Assembly: GCF_002906855.1 (NCBI RefSeq)
Contig: NZ_MINI01000038.1
Location: 1,550,001-1,614,000 of the forward strand
Direction of reading: 5' to 3'
Source: Pseudomonas putida
GTDB taxonomy: Bacteria; Pseudomonadota; Gammaproteobacteria; Pseudomonadales; Pseudomonadaceae
DNA: 64,000 nt
Of the stretch, positions 8,509 to 16,272 are shown piece by piece. Positions within the stretch are counted from its first letter, which is position 1. The number at the start of each line of letters is the position of its first letter. A program made the translations under genes and the position numbers. The notes beneath the pieces are model-generated. The model saw only the letters and a list, made by a program, of their open reading frames with translations, did no database searches and had not been told where the DNA came from.

Positions 8509-9216
8509 ATGAAACCACCGATCCAGTTGCCCCTGGGTGTGCGCCTGCGCGATGACGCCACCTTCATCAACTACTATCCGGGCGCCAATGCCGCGGCGTT
8601 GGGCTATGTCGAGCGGCTATGCGAAGCCGACGCCGGCTGGACCGAGAGCCTCATTTACCTGTGGGGCAAGCAGGGCGTTGGGCGCAGCCACCTGTTGCAG
8701 GCCGCCACCCACCGTTTCCAGCAGCGCGGCGAACCCGCCGTGTACTTGCCATTGGCGCAATTGCTCGATCGCGGCGTGGAGCTGCTCGATTACCTGGCTC
8801 AATACGAACTGGTATGCATCGACGACCTGCACGTGATTGCTGGCAAGGCGGACTGGGAAGAGGCGATGTTCCATCTGTTCAACCGCTTGCGCGACAGCGG
8901 TCGGCGCCTGTTGTTGGCGGCCTCCGCTTCACCTCGCGAACTGCCGATCAAGCTGCCCGATCTCAAGTCGCGCCTGACTTTGGCGCTGGTCTTCCAGATG
9001 CGCGGCCTGTCCGACGAGGACAAGCTGCGCGCCCTGCAATTGCGTGCTTCGCGCCGTGGCCTGCACCTGACTGACGAAGTTGGCCATTTCATCCTGACCC
9101 GTGGAACGCGCAGCATGAGCGCGCTGTTCGACCTGCTTGAGCGCCTTGATCAGGCCTCTTTGCAGGCCCAGCGCAAGCTGACCATCCCCTTCCTGAAGGA
9201 AACGCTTGGCTGGTAA
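8509..9216 (+). CDS. hda: DnaA regulatory inactivator Hda
   Basis: 235-residue AAA+ protein related to DnaA domain III. In E. coli Hda bound to the loaded beta clamp stimulates ATP hydrolysis by DnaA and prevents re-initiation. Visible are the N-terminal clamp-binding segment (IQLPLGVRL), the Walker A variant GKQGVGRSHLL (Arg in place of the usual Lys, as in other Hda proteins), Walker B LVCIDDLHVI, and a sensor-II end (RGTRSMSALFDLLERLD). The ribosome site is weak (gcgag). It ends the DUF2066-permease-hda group. Two DnaA-box-like clusters elsewhere in the window make its presence of interest. Confidence 0.94.
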   Translation: MKPPIQLPLGVRLRDDATFINYYPGANAAALGYVERLCEADAGWTESLIYLWGKQGVGRSHLLQAATHRFQQRGEPAVYLPLAQLLDRGVELLDYLAQYELVCIDDLHVIAGKADWEEAMFHLFNRLRDSGRRLLLAASASPRELPIKLPDLKSRLTLALVFQMRGLSDEDKLRALQLRASRRGLHLTDEVGHFILTRGTRSMSALFDLLERLDQASLQAQRKLTIPFLKETLGW

Positions 9217-9343
9217 GGCCCGTTAACACTGGGCTCTGAGGTGCAAAACGAAAAAGTCACATCTTTTTCGATAAAATTTGCAAATGGCCATGATAGAGGG
9301 CATAGTTTCACCCTTCTAAAGGATTACAGACACGGTCGTGCCC

Positions 9344-9982
9344 ATGCTGAAGCGCTTCGCACCCCTCGTGCCACTCGCACTCGTGACCCTGCTTTTTGGC
9401 TGCGCGGCCCACGGCCCGGATTCCCAGCCCCAGGATCACACCCCGATTGCCTCGCAATCGGTCAACAAGGCCAAGGCTTCGCCTTCGTCCGTTTTCGGCG
9501 AAGAAGAACAGGCCACTGAAGATGACCTGGAGGCCTTCTCCAGCAGCAAGCCTTATCAGCTCCCGGTGCTGGCAGACAGCATCCTCGAGCGTGGCATGTC
9601 GCTGATCGGCACCCGCTATCGCTTCGGTGGTACCTCGGAAGCCTCCGGTTTCGACTGCAGCGGTTTCATCGGCTACCTGTTCCGCGAAGAGGCTGGCATG
9701 AACCTGCCGCGCTCGACCCGCGAAATGATCAACGTCGATGCGCCCAAGGTGGCCCGCAACAAGCTCAAGCCAGGCGATTTGCTGTTCTTCAGCACCAATG
9801 GCCGTGGCCGTGTCAGCCATGCTGGCATCTACCTGGGTGACAACCAGTTCATCCACTCCAGCAGCCGCCGCAGCGGTGGTGTGCGCATCGACAGCCTCGG
9901 TGATCGCTACTGGAGCAAGACCTTCATCGAAGCCAAGCGTGCCTTGGCCATGGCGCCGAGCACTAATATCGCGCGCAACTGA
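9344..9982 (+). CDS. NlpC/P60 family lipoprotein hydrolase
   Basis: 212-residue predicted lipoprotein: MLKRFAPLVPLALVTLLFGC is a lipoprotein signal with Cys at residue 20. The NlpC/P60 papain-like domain fills the second half, with nucleophile Cys in GFDCSGFIGYLF, His in RVSHAGIYLG and a third polar residue in FIHSSSR. Such enzymes cut D-glutamyl-diaminopimelate bonds in peptidoglycan. A GTG two codons upstream (9338) is an alternative start closer to the aaagga site; ATG was kept because the signal peptide begins there. It is a paralogue of the next gene. Confidence 0.9.
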   Translation: MLKRFAPLVPLALVTLLFGCAAHGPDSQPQDHTPIASQSVNKAKASPSSVFGEEEQATEDDLEAFSSSKPYQLPVLADSILERGMSLIGTRYRFGGTSEASGFDCSGFIGYLFREEAGMNLPRSTREMINVDAPKVARNKLKPGDLLFFSTNGRGRVSHAGIYLGDNQFIHSSSRRSGGVRIDSLGDRYWSKTFIEAKRALAMAPSTNIARN

Positions 9983-10002
9983 TATCAAAATGATATAACC
10001 TG

Positions 10003-10040
10003 CCACGGCGGCGTAGCTTGAAAAAAAGCTCGCCGCCGTG
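10003..10040 (+). terminator. Stem-loop between the two NlpC/P60 genes
   Basis: cacggcggcg(t)agctt / aagctcgccgccgtg with a short A-rich loop. The stem is strong but no T-tract follows on the plus strand, so it may be a processing or stabilising hairpin rather than a full terminator. Confidence 0.55.
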
Positions 10041-10121
10041 CGCATTTACAGAAAGCGTCTAATCTAAATTCTCAACTCTTTTCGGCTGCGGCCGTTCGGT
10101 CTCAGACAGGAAGTTCTGGCC

Positions 10122-10655
10122 ATGGCGATGATGGCGCGCTTCGCATTCCTTTCCTTGGTGGCATTGCTTGCCGCCTGCTCCAGCCGTGCCCCGGCACCGG
10201 CCCCTGTGGTACAGCCACGGGTTACCTACAGCCAGCCCGAAGGCTCGCCCCTCGCCGACGACGTGTTGATCCGTGCGATCGGCCTGGTCGGCACACCCTA
10301 TCGCTGGGGTGGCAACACACCGGATTCCGGATTCGATTGCAGCGGCCTGATTGGCTACGTGTACCGCGATGCTGCGGGCATCAGCCTGCCGCGCTCGACA
10401 CGCGAGATGATCGTCATGCGCGCGCCAACCGTGGACATCAATTCACTGCAGTCGGGTGACCTGGTGTTCTTCGCCACCGGTGGTGGTTCACAGGTCAGCC
10501 ATGCCGGCATCTACGTCGGGGAAGGGCGCTTCGTGCATGCGCCTCGCACAGGCGGTACAGTACGCCTGGATTACCTGTCCAACAGCTATTGGTCCAAAGC
10601 CTACCTGCAGGCCAAGCGGGTTATCCCGCAAGAGCATCTGGCACAGAACCCCTGA
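10122..10655 (+). CDS. NlpC/P60 family lipoprotein hydrolase
   Basis: 177 residues: lipoprotein signal MAMMARFAFLSLVALLAAC (Cys at 19), a short Pro/Ala linker, then an NlpC/P60 domain with GFDCSGLIGYVY (nucleophile Cys), QVSHAGIYVG (His) and FVHAPRTGGTVRL. It is clearly related to the protein just upstream (shared SLPRSTREMI and SGDL(V/L)FF segments) but lacks the long acidic linker of that paralogue. An aggaag ribosome site supports the ATG at 10122. Probably a murein endopeptidase at the outer-membrane inner leaflet. Confidence 0.9.
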   Translation: MAMMARFAFLSLVALLAACSSRAPAPAPVVQPRVTYSQPEGSPLADDVLIRAIGLVGTPYRWGGNTPDSGFDCSGLIGYVYRDAAGISLPRSTREMIVMRAPTVDINSLQSGDLVFFATGGGSQVSHAGIYVGEGRFVHAPRTGGTVRLDYLSNSYWSKAYLQAKRVIPQEHLAQNP

Positions 10656-10746
10656 TTTCTCGCCTGCCGCGGCGACGACGCCTTCCCTCACCATGCTGCA
10701 GCGGCAAAGCCGATACACATTCGGTGAGGGGGACGGGCCGCAGGGT

Positions 10747-11325
10747 TCAGGCCTGCTTGAGCAGCAACGCCACGCCCGGGTAGTACTGCCCTGTCTCGTT
10801 GTGCAGCTTGCGGTAGGCGTACGGGAAGTACCAGGCGATGGCGCAGGCCGTGTGCTTTTGCAGGTCGTCCACCAGATCCTGCAACTCCTCGGGGCTGGCA
10901 TGTTGGCCAACCTTCCAGGGGGTGATGAACAGAGCGCCCGCTTTCAGTTGGCTGGCATACGCCTTGTGGCGGGCGAGGGCAGTCGTTTCCTGCAGTGCCG
11001 GCGCCATGTCCAGCCGCGCGACTTTCGGCCAGCGCTGGCTGACGCTCAGGTATAGCGTTTCATCTGCGCTGCAGATTGACAGGTCGCAGCGCCCCTCCTG
11101 TTCGCCTTCGTCACGCTGTTTCTTGCTGGTGAACTGCTGCAGCGCCGCCAGTTCGGCCTGCCAGGCGGCCGCAGCCAGCATGCCGATGTTTGCTTGGGTG
11201 CCATGCCAGTAGGGGGACTCGGCATCGCCATTGAACTGGTTGAAGCGATCGATGCAGTCGACCCAGCGTTCCAGTACGGGGCGGAGGAATTCCAGGTTCG
11301 GGTTGTTGATGATCTGGCCTTGCAT
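10747..11325 (-). CDS. Conserved hypothetical protein (192 aa)
   Basis: 192 residues beginning MQGQIINNPNLEFLRPVLERW; the ATG at 11325 is preceded by caggag at the right distance, while the open frame upstream runs into the cobalamin leader. The protein looks soluble and cytosolic: WVDCIDRFNQFNGDAESPYW, a helical middle, and a C-terminal part with TPWKVGQHASPEELQDLVDDL. No catalytic motif was recognised. It is transcribed away from the cobalamin operon, so the 506-base gap (11326-11831) carries its promoter as well as the riboswitch. Confidence 0.75.
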   Translation of the reverse strand: MQGQIINNPNLEFLRPVLERWVDCIDRFNQFNGDAESPYWHGTQANIGMLAAAAWQAELAALQQFTSKKQRDEGEQEGRCDLSICSADETLYLSVSQRWPKVARLDMAPALQETTALARHKAYASQLKAGALFITPWKVGQHASPEELQDLVDDLQKHTACAIAWYFPYAYRKLHNETGQYYPGVALLLKQA

Positions 11326-11378
11326 GCTGCGCACTCCTGTTATCGTTGTGATCGCGTTCAGCGCAAAATAATGGCTAT

Positions 11379-11399
11379 GTGATATCACTGTGATCAGTG
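11379..11399. promoter_or_regulatory. Overlapping palindromes gtgatatcac / cactgtgatcagtg
   Basis: A 10-bp palindrome overlaps a second inverted repeat (cactg-tgat-cagtg), upstream of the minus-strand hypothetical gene and of the cobalamin leader. The internal 13-mer atatcactgtgat recurs exactly at 40957-40969 in another promoter gap. The binding protein is unknown. Confidence 0.45.
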
Positions 11400-11504
11400 T
11401 GGCACAACCTGACAGATCGGCCATTGACCCAGGCCTGTTGCGCCGAAGTAAAAGGCCACGTTCGATTGACGCTCCCGGTGCAACCCTCTAACCTTCGCGC
11501 GTGT

Positions 11505-11697
11505 TTCAGGTGCCCTGCCAGCCCCGTCTGGGCGGGGTGAAACTGGGAAGCCGGTGGCCGCCAGCATGGCGCGATTCCGGCGCTGCCCCCGCAACGGTAG
11601 GTGAGAAGCAGCTGCGCAGGGCCACTGGGTAAAAGCACCCGGGAAGGCGCGCAGGTCTGGGCCGGATGGCCCGCTCACGAGCCCGGAGACCGGCCTG
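11505..11697 (+). ncRNA. Cobalamin (AdoCbl) riboswitch
   Basis: Leader of the cob operon. Conserved cobalamin-riboswitch blocks occur in order: ggtgccctgcc, gaaactgggaagccggtg, the core gctgcccccgcaacggta, the B12-box-like agggccactgggt, and the 3' block gagcccggagaccggcc. About 130 bases separate the aptamer from the cobO start, room for an expression platform. Family knowledge predicts that adenosylcobalamin binding lowers expression of the operon downstream. Confidence 0.92.
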
Positions 11698-11831
11698 AAA
11701 CTGCCAACGGCATCACGGAGGGTGATGCGCGGTGCATCGTGGCTCCGGTCACGGCTCCTGCGCGTTCTCCGGCTGCCCGCCTATTACCTGTCGCCGCTGT
11801 TCACGTGGCGTCAGCCTGCGGAGAACCCTTC

Positions 11832-12443
11832 ATGAGCGAATCCACCGAACGCGACGAACGCCACCTGGCGCGCATGCAGCGCAAGAAGGCGGTCATCGAC
11901 GAGCGCATTGCCAATTCCCCCAACGAATGCGGCCTGCTGCTGGTGCTCACCGGCAACGGCAAGGGCAAGAGCAGCTCGGCTTTCGGCATGCTTGCCCGCG
12001 CCTTGGGCCATGGCATGGAGTGCGGCGTGGTGCAGTTCATCAAGGGCCGCAACAGCACCGGCGAAGAGCTGTTCTTCCGCCGCTTCCCCGAGCAGGTGCG
12101 CTATCACGTGATGGGTGAGGGCTTCACTTGGGAGACCCAGGACCGCCAACGCGACATGGCCGCCGCCGAAGCGGCCTGGGCGGTCTCGCGCCAGCTGCTG
12201 CAAGACCCGAGCGTGCAATTCGTGGTGCTCGATGAGCTGAACATCGCCCTGAAGCACGGCTACCTCGACCTCGACCAGGTGCTAAGCGACATTCAGGCCC
12301 GGCCGCCAATGCAGCACGTGATCGTCACCGGCCGTGCAGCCAAGCCCGAAATGATCGAGCTGGCTGACACCGTCACCGAGATGGGCATGCTCAAGCATGC
12401 GTTCCAGGCCGGTATCCGTGCGCAGAAGGGCGTCGAACTGTGA
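11832..12443 (+). CDS. cobO: Corrinoid adenosyltransferase CobO
   Basis: 203-residue CobA/CobO-type ATP:co(I)rrinoid adenosyltransferase, which adds the 5'-deoxyadenosyl group to cob(I)yrinate a,c-diamide. The P-loop variant GNGKGKSSSAFG follows a charged N-terminal helix (ERHLARMQRKKAVIDERI); VVLDELNIALKHGYLDLDQV is the Walker B-like segment. The ATG at 11832 begins MSESTERDERH; the long in-frame extension upstream lies in the riboswitch. It is the first gene of the operon, and its stop overlaps the cobB GTG by 4 bases. Confidence 0.96.
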   Translation: MSESTERDERHLARMQRKKAVIDERIANSPNECGLLLVLTGNGKGKSSSAFGMLARALGHGMECGVVQFIKGRNSTGEELFFRRFPEQVRYHVMGEGFTWETQDRQRDMAAAEAAWAVSRQLLQDPSVQFVVLDELNIALKHGYLDLDQVLSDIQARPPMQHVIVTGRAAKPEMIELADTVTEMGMLKHAFQAGIRAQKGVEL

Positions 12444-13735
12444 GTGAAACGCGCAACTGTCCGGCGGTGCTGATTGCAGCCCCCGCCTCCGGCCAGGGCA
12501 AGACCACCGTGACTGCGGCACTGGCGCGCTTGCACCGCAACCTTGGGCGTAAAGTCCGGGTGTTCAAGTGTGGCCCTGACTTCCTGGACCCGATGATCCT
12601 GGAGCGGGCCAGTGGCGCGCCGGTGTACCAGCTCGATCTGTGGATGATCGGTGCCGAAGAAAGCCGTCGACTGCTGTGGCAAGCCGCAGAAGAAGCCGAC
12701 CTGATTCTGATCGAAGGGGTCATGGGCCTGTTCGACGGTACCCCTTCGAGCGCCGATCTGGCCCGCCACTTCGGCGTGCCGGTACTGGCGGTGATCGACG
12801 GCACGGCCATGGCCCAGACCTTCGGCGCTCTGGCCCTGGGCCTGGCGCGTTATCAGCCCGATCTGCCGTTCGCCGGCGTGCTGGCCAACCGGGTCGGTAG
12901 CCTGCGCCACGCGCAACTGCTCGAAGGTAGCCTGACCGAGGGCCTGCGCTGGTACGGCGGCCTGTCGCGTGAGCGCGGCATCGAGCTGCCCAGCCGCCAC
13001 CTGGGGCTGGTTCAGGCCAGCGAACTGAATGACCTGGATGCCCGCCTGGATGCCGCTGCCGAAGCCCTCGGCGCCAGCTGCGATGCTGCCTTGCCGCCGC
13101 CAGTGGCCTTTGCGGCGCCTGAACCGCAGCCGTGTGCTACGTCGCTGAGCGGTGTACGCATCGGTGTGGCGCGTGACGAAGCGTTTGCCTTCACCTATGG
13201 CGCGAACCTTGATCTGCTGCGCGACCAGGGCGCGCAGCTGTCGTTTTTCTCCCCTCTGCACGATCATGAACTGCCGGTGGTGGACAGCCTGTATCTGCCA
13301 GGGGGGTATCCGGAACTGCATCATCACGCATTGGCAGCCAATCCGCCGATGTGCGAGGCGATCCGTGCCCATCATGCCCAGGGCAAGCCATTGCTGGCCG
13401 AGTGCGGTGGCATGCTGTACCTGCTCGATGCGCTGACCGATGTCGCTGGCGAGCGTGCCAAACTGCTGGGCCTGCTGCCAGGCGAGGCAACCATGCAGAA
13501 GCGCCTGGCGGCCCTGGCCCTGCAGGCCGTGGAACTGCCGGAAGGCACCCTGCGCGGGCACACTTACCACCACTCGCTGACGACCACCGAGCTGGAGCCG
13601 ATCGCCCGGGGCTTGAGCCCCAATGGCGGGCGCGGCAACGAAGCGGTGTATCGACTGGGCCGGCTGACCGCTTCCTACGTGCACTTCTACTTCCCGTCCA
13701 ACCCTGAGGCGGCGGCGGCGCTGTTGCGGCCATGA
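12440..13735 (+). CDS. cobB: Cobyrinate/hydrogenobyrinate a,c-diamide synthase
   Basis: 431-residue glutamine amidotransferase that amidates the a and c side chains of the corrin ring with ATP and glutamine. The N-terminal P-loop ASGQGKTTVTAAL marks the synthetase domain. The C-terminal class-I glutaminase-like domain carries the nucleophile Cys in LAECGGMLYLLDAL and the His region in GHTYHHS. It begins with GTG in a gtga overlap with cobO. In the aerobic pathway the substrate is hydrogenobyrinic acid, and cobalt insertion genes would be elsewhere in the genome. Confidence 0.95.
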   Translation: MSETRNCPAVLIAAPASGQGKTTVTAALARLHRNLGRKVRVFKCGPDFLDPMILERASGAPVYQLDLWMIGAEESRRLLWQAAEEADLILIEGVMGLFDGTPSSADLARHFGVPVLAVIDGTAMAQTFGALALGLARYQPDLPFAGVLANRVGSLRHAQLLEGSLTEGLRWYGGLSRERGIELPSRHLGLVQASELNDLDARLDAAAEALGASCDAALPPPVAFAAPEPQPCATSLSGVRIGVARDEAFAFTYGANLDLLRDQGAQLSFFSPLHDHELPVVDSLYLPGGYPELHHHALAANPPMCEAIRAHHAQGKPLLAECGGMLYLLDALTDVAGERAKLLGLLPGEATMQKRLAALALQAVELPEGTLRGHTYHHSLTTTELEPIARGLSPNGGRGNEAVYRLGRLTASYVHFYFPSNPEAAAALLRP

Positions 13736-14382
13736 GCGATCACGCCTACAGCGCCGACGAGCGCGCCGCCATCTACCGCGCAATCGGTGAGCGCCGCGAC
13801 ATGCGCCACTTTGCCGGTGGCTCGGTCGCGCCCGAGCTGCTCGGTCGCCTGCTGGCTGCCGCGCACCAGGCGCCCAGTGTCGGCCTGATGCAGCCTTGGC
13901 GCTTCATCCGCATCACTCAACGCGAGCTGCGCGGGCGCATTCAGGGCCTGGTCGAGGAGGAGCGGGTGCGTACCGCCGAAGCCCTGGGCGAGCGCTCCGA
14001 TGACTTCATGAAACTCAAGGTCGAGGGCATCAGCGACTGCGCCGAAGTGCTGGTCGCGGCGTTGATGGACAATCGCGAGCCCCACATCTTCGGCCGCCGC
14101 ACCTTGCCGGAAATGGACCTGGCCTCCTTGGCCTGCGCCATCCAGAACCTGTGGCTGGTCGCCCGTGCCGAGGGCCTGGGGTTGGGCTGGGTATCGCTGT
14201 TCGACCCGCAGGCCCTGGCCGCCCTGCTGGGTATGCCCGCTGGCGCCAAGCCGGTGGCGGTGTTGTGCCTGGGGCCGGTCAGCGAGTTCTACGCTCAGCC
14301 CATGCTGGTGCAGGAAAACTGGGCGCAAGAACGCCCCCTGAGTGAAATGCTGTTCGAGAACCAATGGGGAGAGCGCCCATGA
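13732..14382 (+). CDS. bluB: 5,6-dimethylbenzimidazole synthase BluB
   Basis: 216-residue flavin-destroying enzyme of the nitroreductase fold that converts reduced FMN and oxygen to 5,6-dimethylbenzimidazole, the lower ligand of B12. Seen: the N-terminal flavin-phosphate motif RRDMRHFAGG, APSVGLMQPWRFI, and a C-terminal SLFDPQALAALLGMPAGAKP segment. The atga overlap with cobB shows translational coupling. BluB requires O2, so its presence indicates the aerobic route to the lower ligand and fits an obligate aerobe. Confidence 0.95.
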   Translation: MSDHAYSADERAAIYRAIGERRDMRHFAGGSVAPELLGRLLAAAHQAPSVGLMQPWRFIRITQRELRGRIQGLVEEERVRTAEALGERSDDFMKLKVEGISDCAEVLVAALMDNREPHIFGRRTLPEMDLASLACAIQNLWLVARAEGLGLGWVSLFDPQALAALLGMPAGAKPVAVLCLGPVSEFYAQPMLVQENWAQERPLSEMLFENQWGERP

Positions 14383-15287
14383 GCGTGGCCTTGCTGACTG
14401 TGGTTGGAGTGGCCCTCGATGCGCTGCTGGGCGAGCCGCAGCGCCGGCACCCGCTGGTGGGCTTCGGCAACCTGGCGTCGAGCCTGGAGCGCCGGCTGAA
14501 TGCCGGTGGGCGCGGCTGGCGCAGCCATGGCGTGAGCGCCTGGTTCGTGGCCGTGATACCGCTGACCCTGGTGGCGCTGATCCTGTCCTGGCTGCCCTAT
14601 GTCGGCTGGCTGGTGGACGTGCTGGCGCTGTATTGCGCCTTGGGTTTGCGCAGCCTCGGCGAGCATGTGCTGCCGGTGGCCAACGCCTTGCGCCAAGGTG
14701 ACCTGGAAGAGGCGCGGCGCCGTGTCGGTTATCTGGTCAGCCGTGAAACCCGCGAACTGGACGAGCCCGCCGTGGCGCGCGCAGCCACCGAATCGGTGCT
14801 GGAAAACGGCAGCGATGCGGTGTTCGCCGCGCTGTTCTGGTTCGTCGTGGCCGGTGCGCCGGGGGTGGTGCTGTACCGCCTGAGCAATACCCTGGATGCG
14901 ATGTGGGGGTACCGCAATGCACGCTTCGAGCGCTTCGGCTGGTGCGCCGCACGCATCGACGATGGGCTGAACTATATTCCTGCCAGGCTCGTGGCGCTGA
15001 CCTACGCGCTGCTGGGCAAGACGCGCCTGGCCCTGGCCTGCTGGCGCAAGCAGGCGCCGCTGTGGGACAGCCCCAACGCGGGGCCGGTAATGGCCTCCGG
15101 CGCCGGTGCGCTGGGTGTCGAACTGGGCGGCCCGGCGGTGTACCACGGTGAACTGCACGAGCGCCCGCGCCTGGGTGAAGGGCCGATGGCCGATACCGAT
15201 GCCATCGAGCGCGGCTGGAGCCTGGTGCAGCGTGGCGTCTGGTTATGGGTACTGCTGATCTGCGTGGGAGCCTATCTGAATGCTTGA
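14379..15287 (+). CDS. cobD: Adenosylcobinamide-phosphate synthase
   Basis: 302-residue polytopic membrane protein of the CobD/CbiB family that joins aminopropanol (or its phosphate) to adenosylcobyric acid. Typical N-terminus (ALDALLGEPQRRHPLVGFG), hydrophobic segments around VAVIPLTLVALILSWLPYVG, and the conserved NGSDAVFAALFWF / NTLDAMWGYRN blocks. The ATG at 14379 overlaps the bluB stop (atga). Note that Pseudomonas CobD is not the Salmonella CobD; the decarboxylase is the next gene, cobC. Confidence 0.95.
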   Translation: MSVALLTVVGVALDALLGEPQRRHPLVGFGNLASSLERRLNAGGRGWRSHGVSAWFVAVIPLTLVALILSWLPYVGWLVDVLALYCALGLRSLGEHVLPVANALRQGDLEEARRRVGYLVSRETRELDEPAVARAATESVLENGSDAVFAALFWFVVAGAPGVVLYRLSNTLDAMWGYRNARFERFGWCAARIDDGLNYIPARLVALTYALLGKTRLALACWRKQAPLWDSPNAGPVMASGAGALGVELGGPAVYHGELHERPRLGEGPMADTDAIERGWSLVQRGVWLWVLLICVGAYLNA

Positions 15288-16272
15288 GCATGGTGGCCGC
15301 CTGCTGCGGGCAGTGCGGCAATACGCAATCGCCCGCGAAGACTGGCTGGACCTATCCAGTGGCATTGCCCCCTGGCCTTACCCGATTCCCCCGATTCCGC
15401 TGGACGCCTGGGCCCGCTTGCCGGAAGCCGACGACGGTCTGGAAGACAATGCGCGACACTATTATGGCGTGCGGCAACTGTTGCCGGTGGCAGGCTCCCA
15501 GGCGGCCATCCAGGCCTTGCCCCTGTTGCGCCCGCTGGGGCGCGTGGGTGTGCTGACGCCGTGCTACGCCGAGCACCCGCATGCCTGGCAGCGGGCGGGG
15601 CATCACTTGATCGAGCTGGATGAAAGCCAGGTCGAGGCGCAGCTCGATCAGCTCGACGTGCTGGTGCTGGTCAATCCGAACAACCCGACCGGGCGGCTTG
15701 TATCCCGTGAGCAGTTGCTGGCGTGGCATGCGCGGCTCGCGAAGGGTGGCGGCTGGCTGCTGGTGGACGAAGCGTTCATGGATAACTCACCCGAACACAG
15801 CGTGGCTGAGTGCGCCGAGCGCCCAGGCCTGATTGTGCTGCGTTCGTTTGGCAAGTTCTTTGGTCTGGCCGGTGTGCGCCTGGGCTGCGTAGTGGCCGAG
15901 CTGCCGCTGTTGCAACGGCTTGCAGCGCTGCTCGGGCCTTGGACTGTCAGTGGCCCGACCCGGGTGCTGGCGCAAGCGTGCTTTGCCGACCACGCGGCTC
16001 ATCAGGCTCAGATCGAGCGTTGCGCCCAGGCCAGTCAACGCCTGGCAACGCTGCTGCAAAGCTACGGCCTGGCGCCCAGCGGCGGCTGTGACCTGTTCCA
16101 GTACGTGCGCAGCGAGCGCGCAGCCCACTTGCATGACTTTCTCGCCCGCCGCGGCATCCTCGTGCGTCTGTTCGAGCAGCCGGCCGCCGTGCGCCTTGGC
16201 CTGCCGGCAACTGCCGCAGACGAGCAGCGCCTGGACCAGGCCTTGGCCGATTATCAGAAGGAAACGGCATGA
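15280..16272 (+). CDS. cobC: Threonine-phosphate decarboxylase CobC
   Basis: 330-residue PLP-dependent fold-type I enzyme that makes (R)-1-amino-2-propanol phosphate for the nucleotide loop. The PLP lysine is expected in VLRSFGKFFGLAGVRLG; VNPNNPTGRLVS and LLVDEAFMD are the usual aminotransferase cofactor motifs. It overlaps the end of cobD by 8 bases. It is homologous to HisC-type aminotransferases, but the cob context and the short length favour CobC. Confidence 0.94.
   Translation: MLEHGGRLLRAVRQYAIAREDWLDLSSGIAPWPYPIPPIPLDAWARLPEADDGLEDNARHYYGVRQLLPVAGSQAAIQALPLLRPLGRVGVLTPCYAEHPHAWQRAGHHLIELDESQVEAQLDQLDVLVLVNPNNPTGRLVSREQLLAWHARLAKGGGWLLVDEAFMDNSPEHSVAECAERPGLIVLRSFGKFFGLAGVRLGCVVAELPLLQRLAALLGPWTVSGPTRVLAQACFADHAAHQAQIERCAQASQRLATLLQSYGLAPSGGCDLFQYVRSERAAHLHDFLARRGILVRLFEQPAAVRLGLPATAADEQRLDQALADYQKETA

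Noticed and set aside
12293..13783. 496-codon minus-strand frame opposite cobB
   Set aside because: Shadow of cobB: no start context, no family match, low-complexity Arg/Gln composition.
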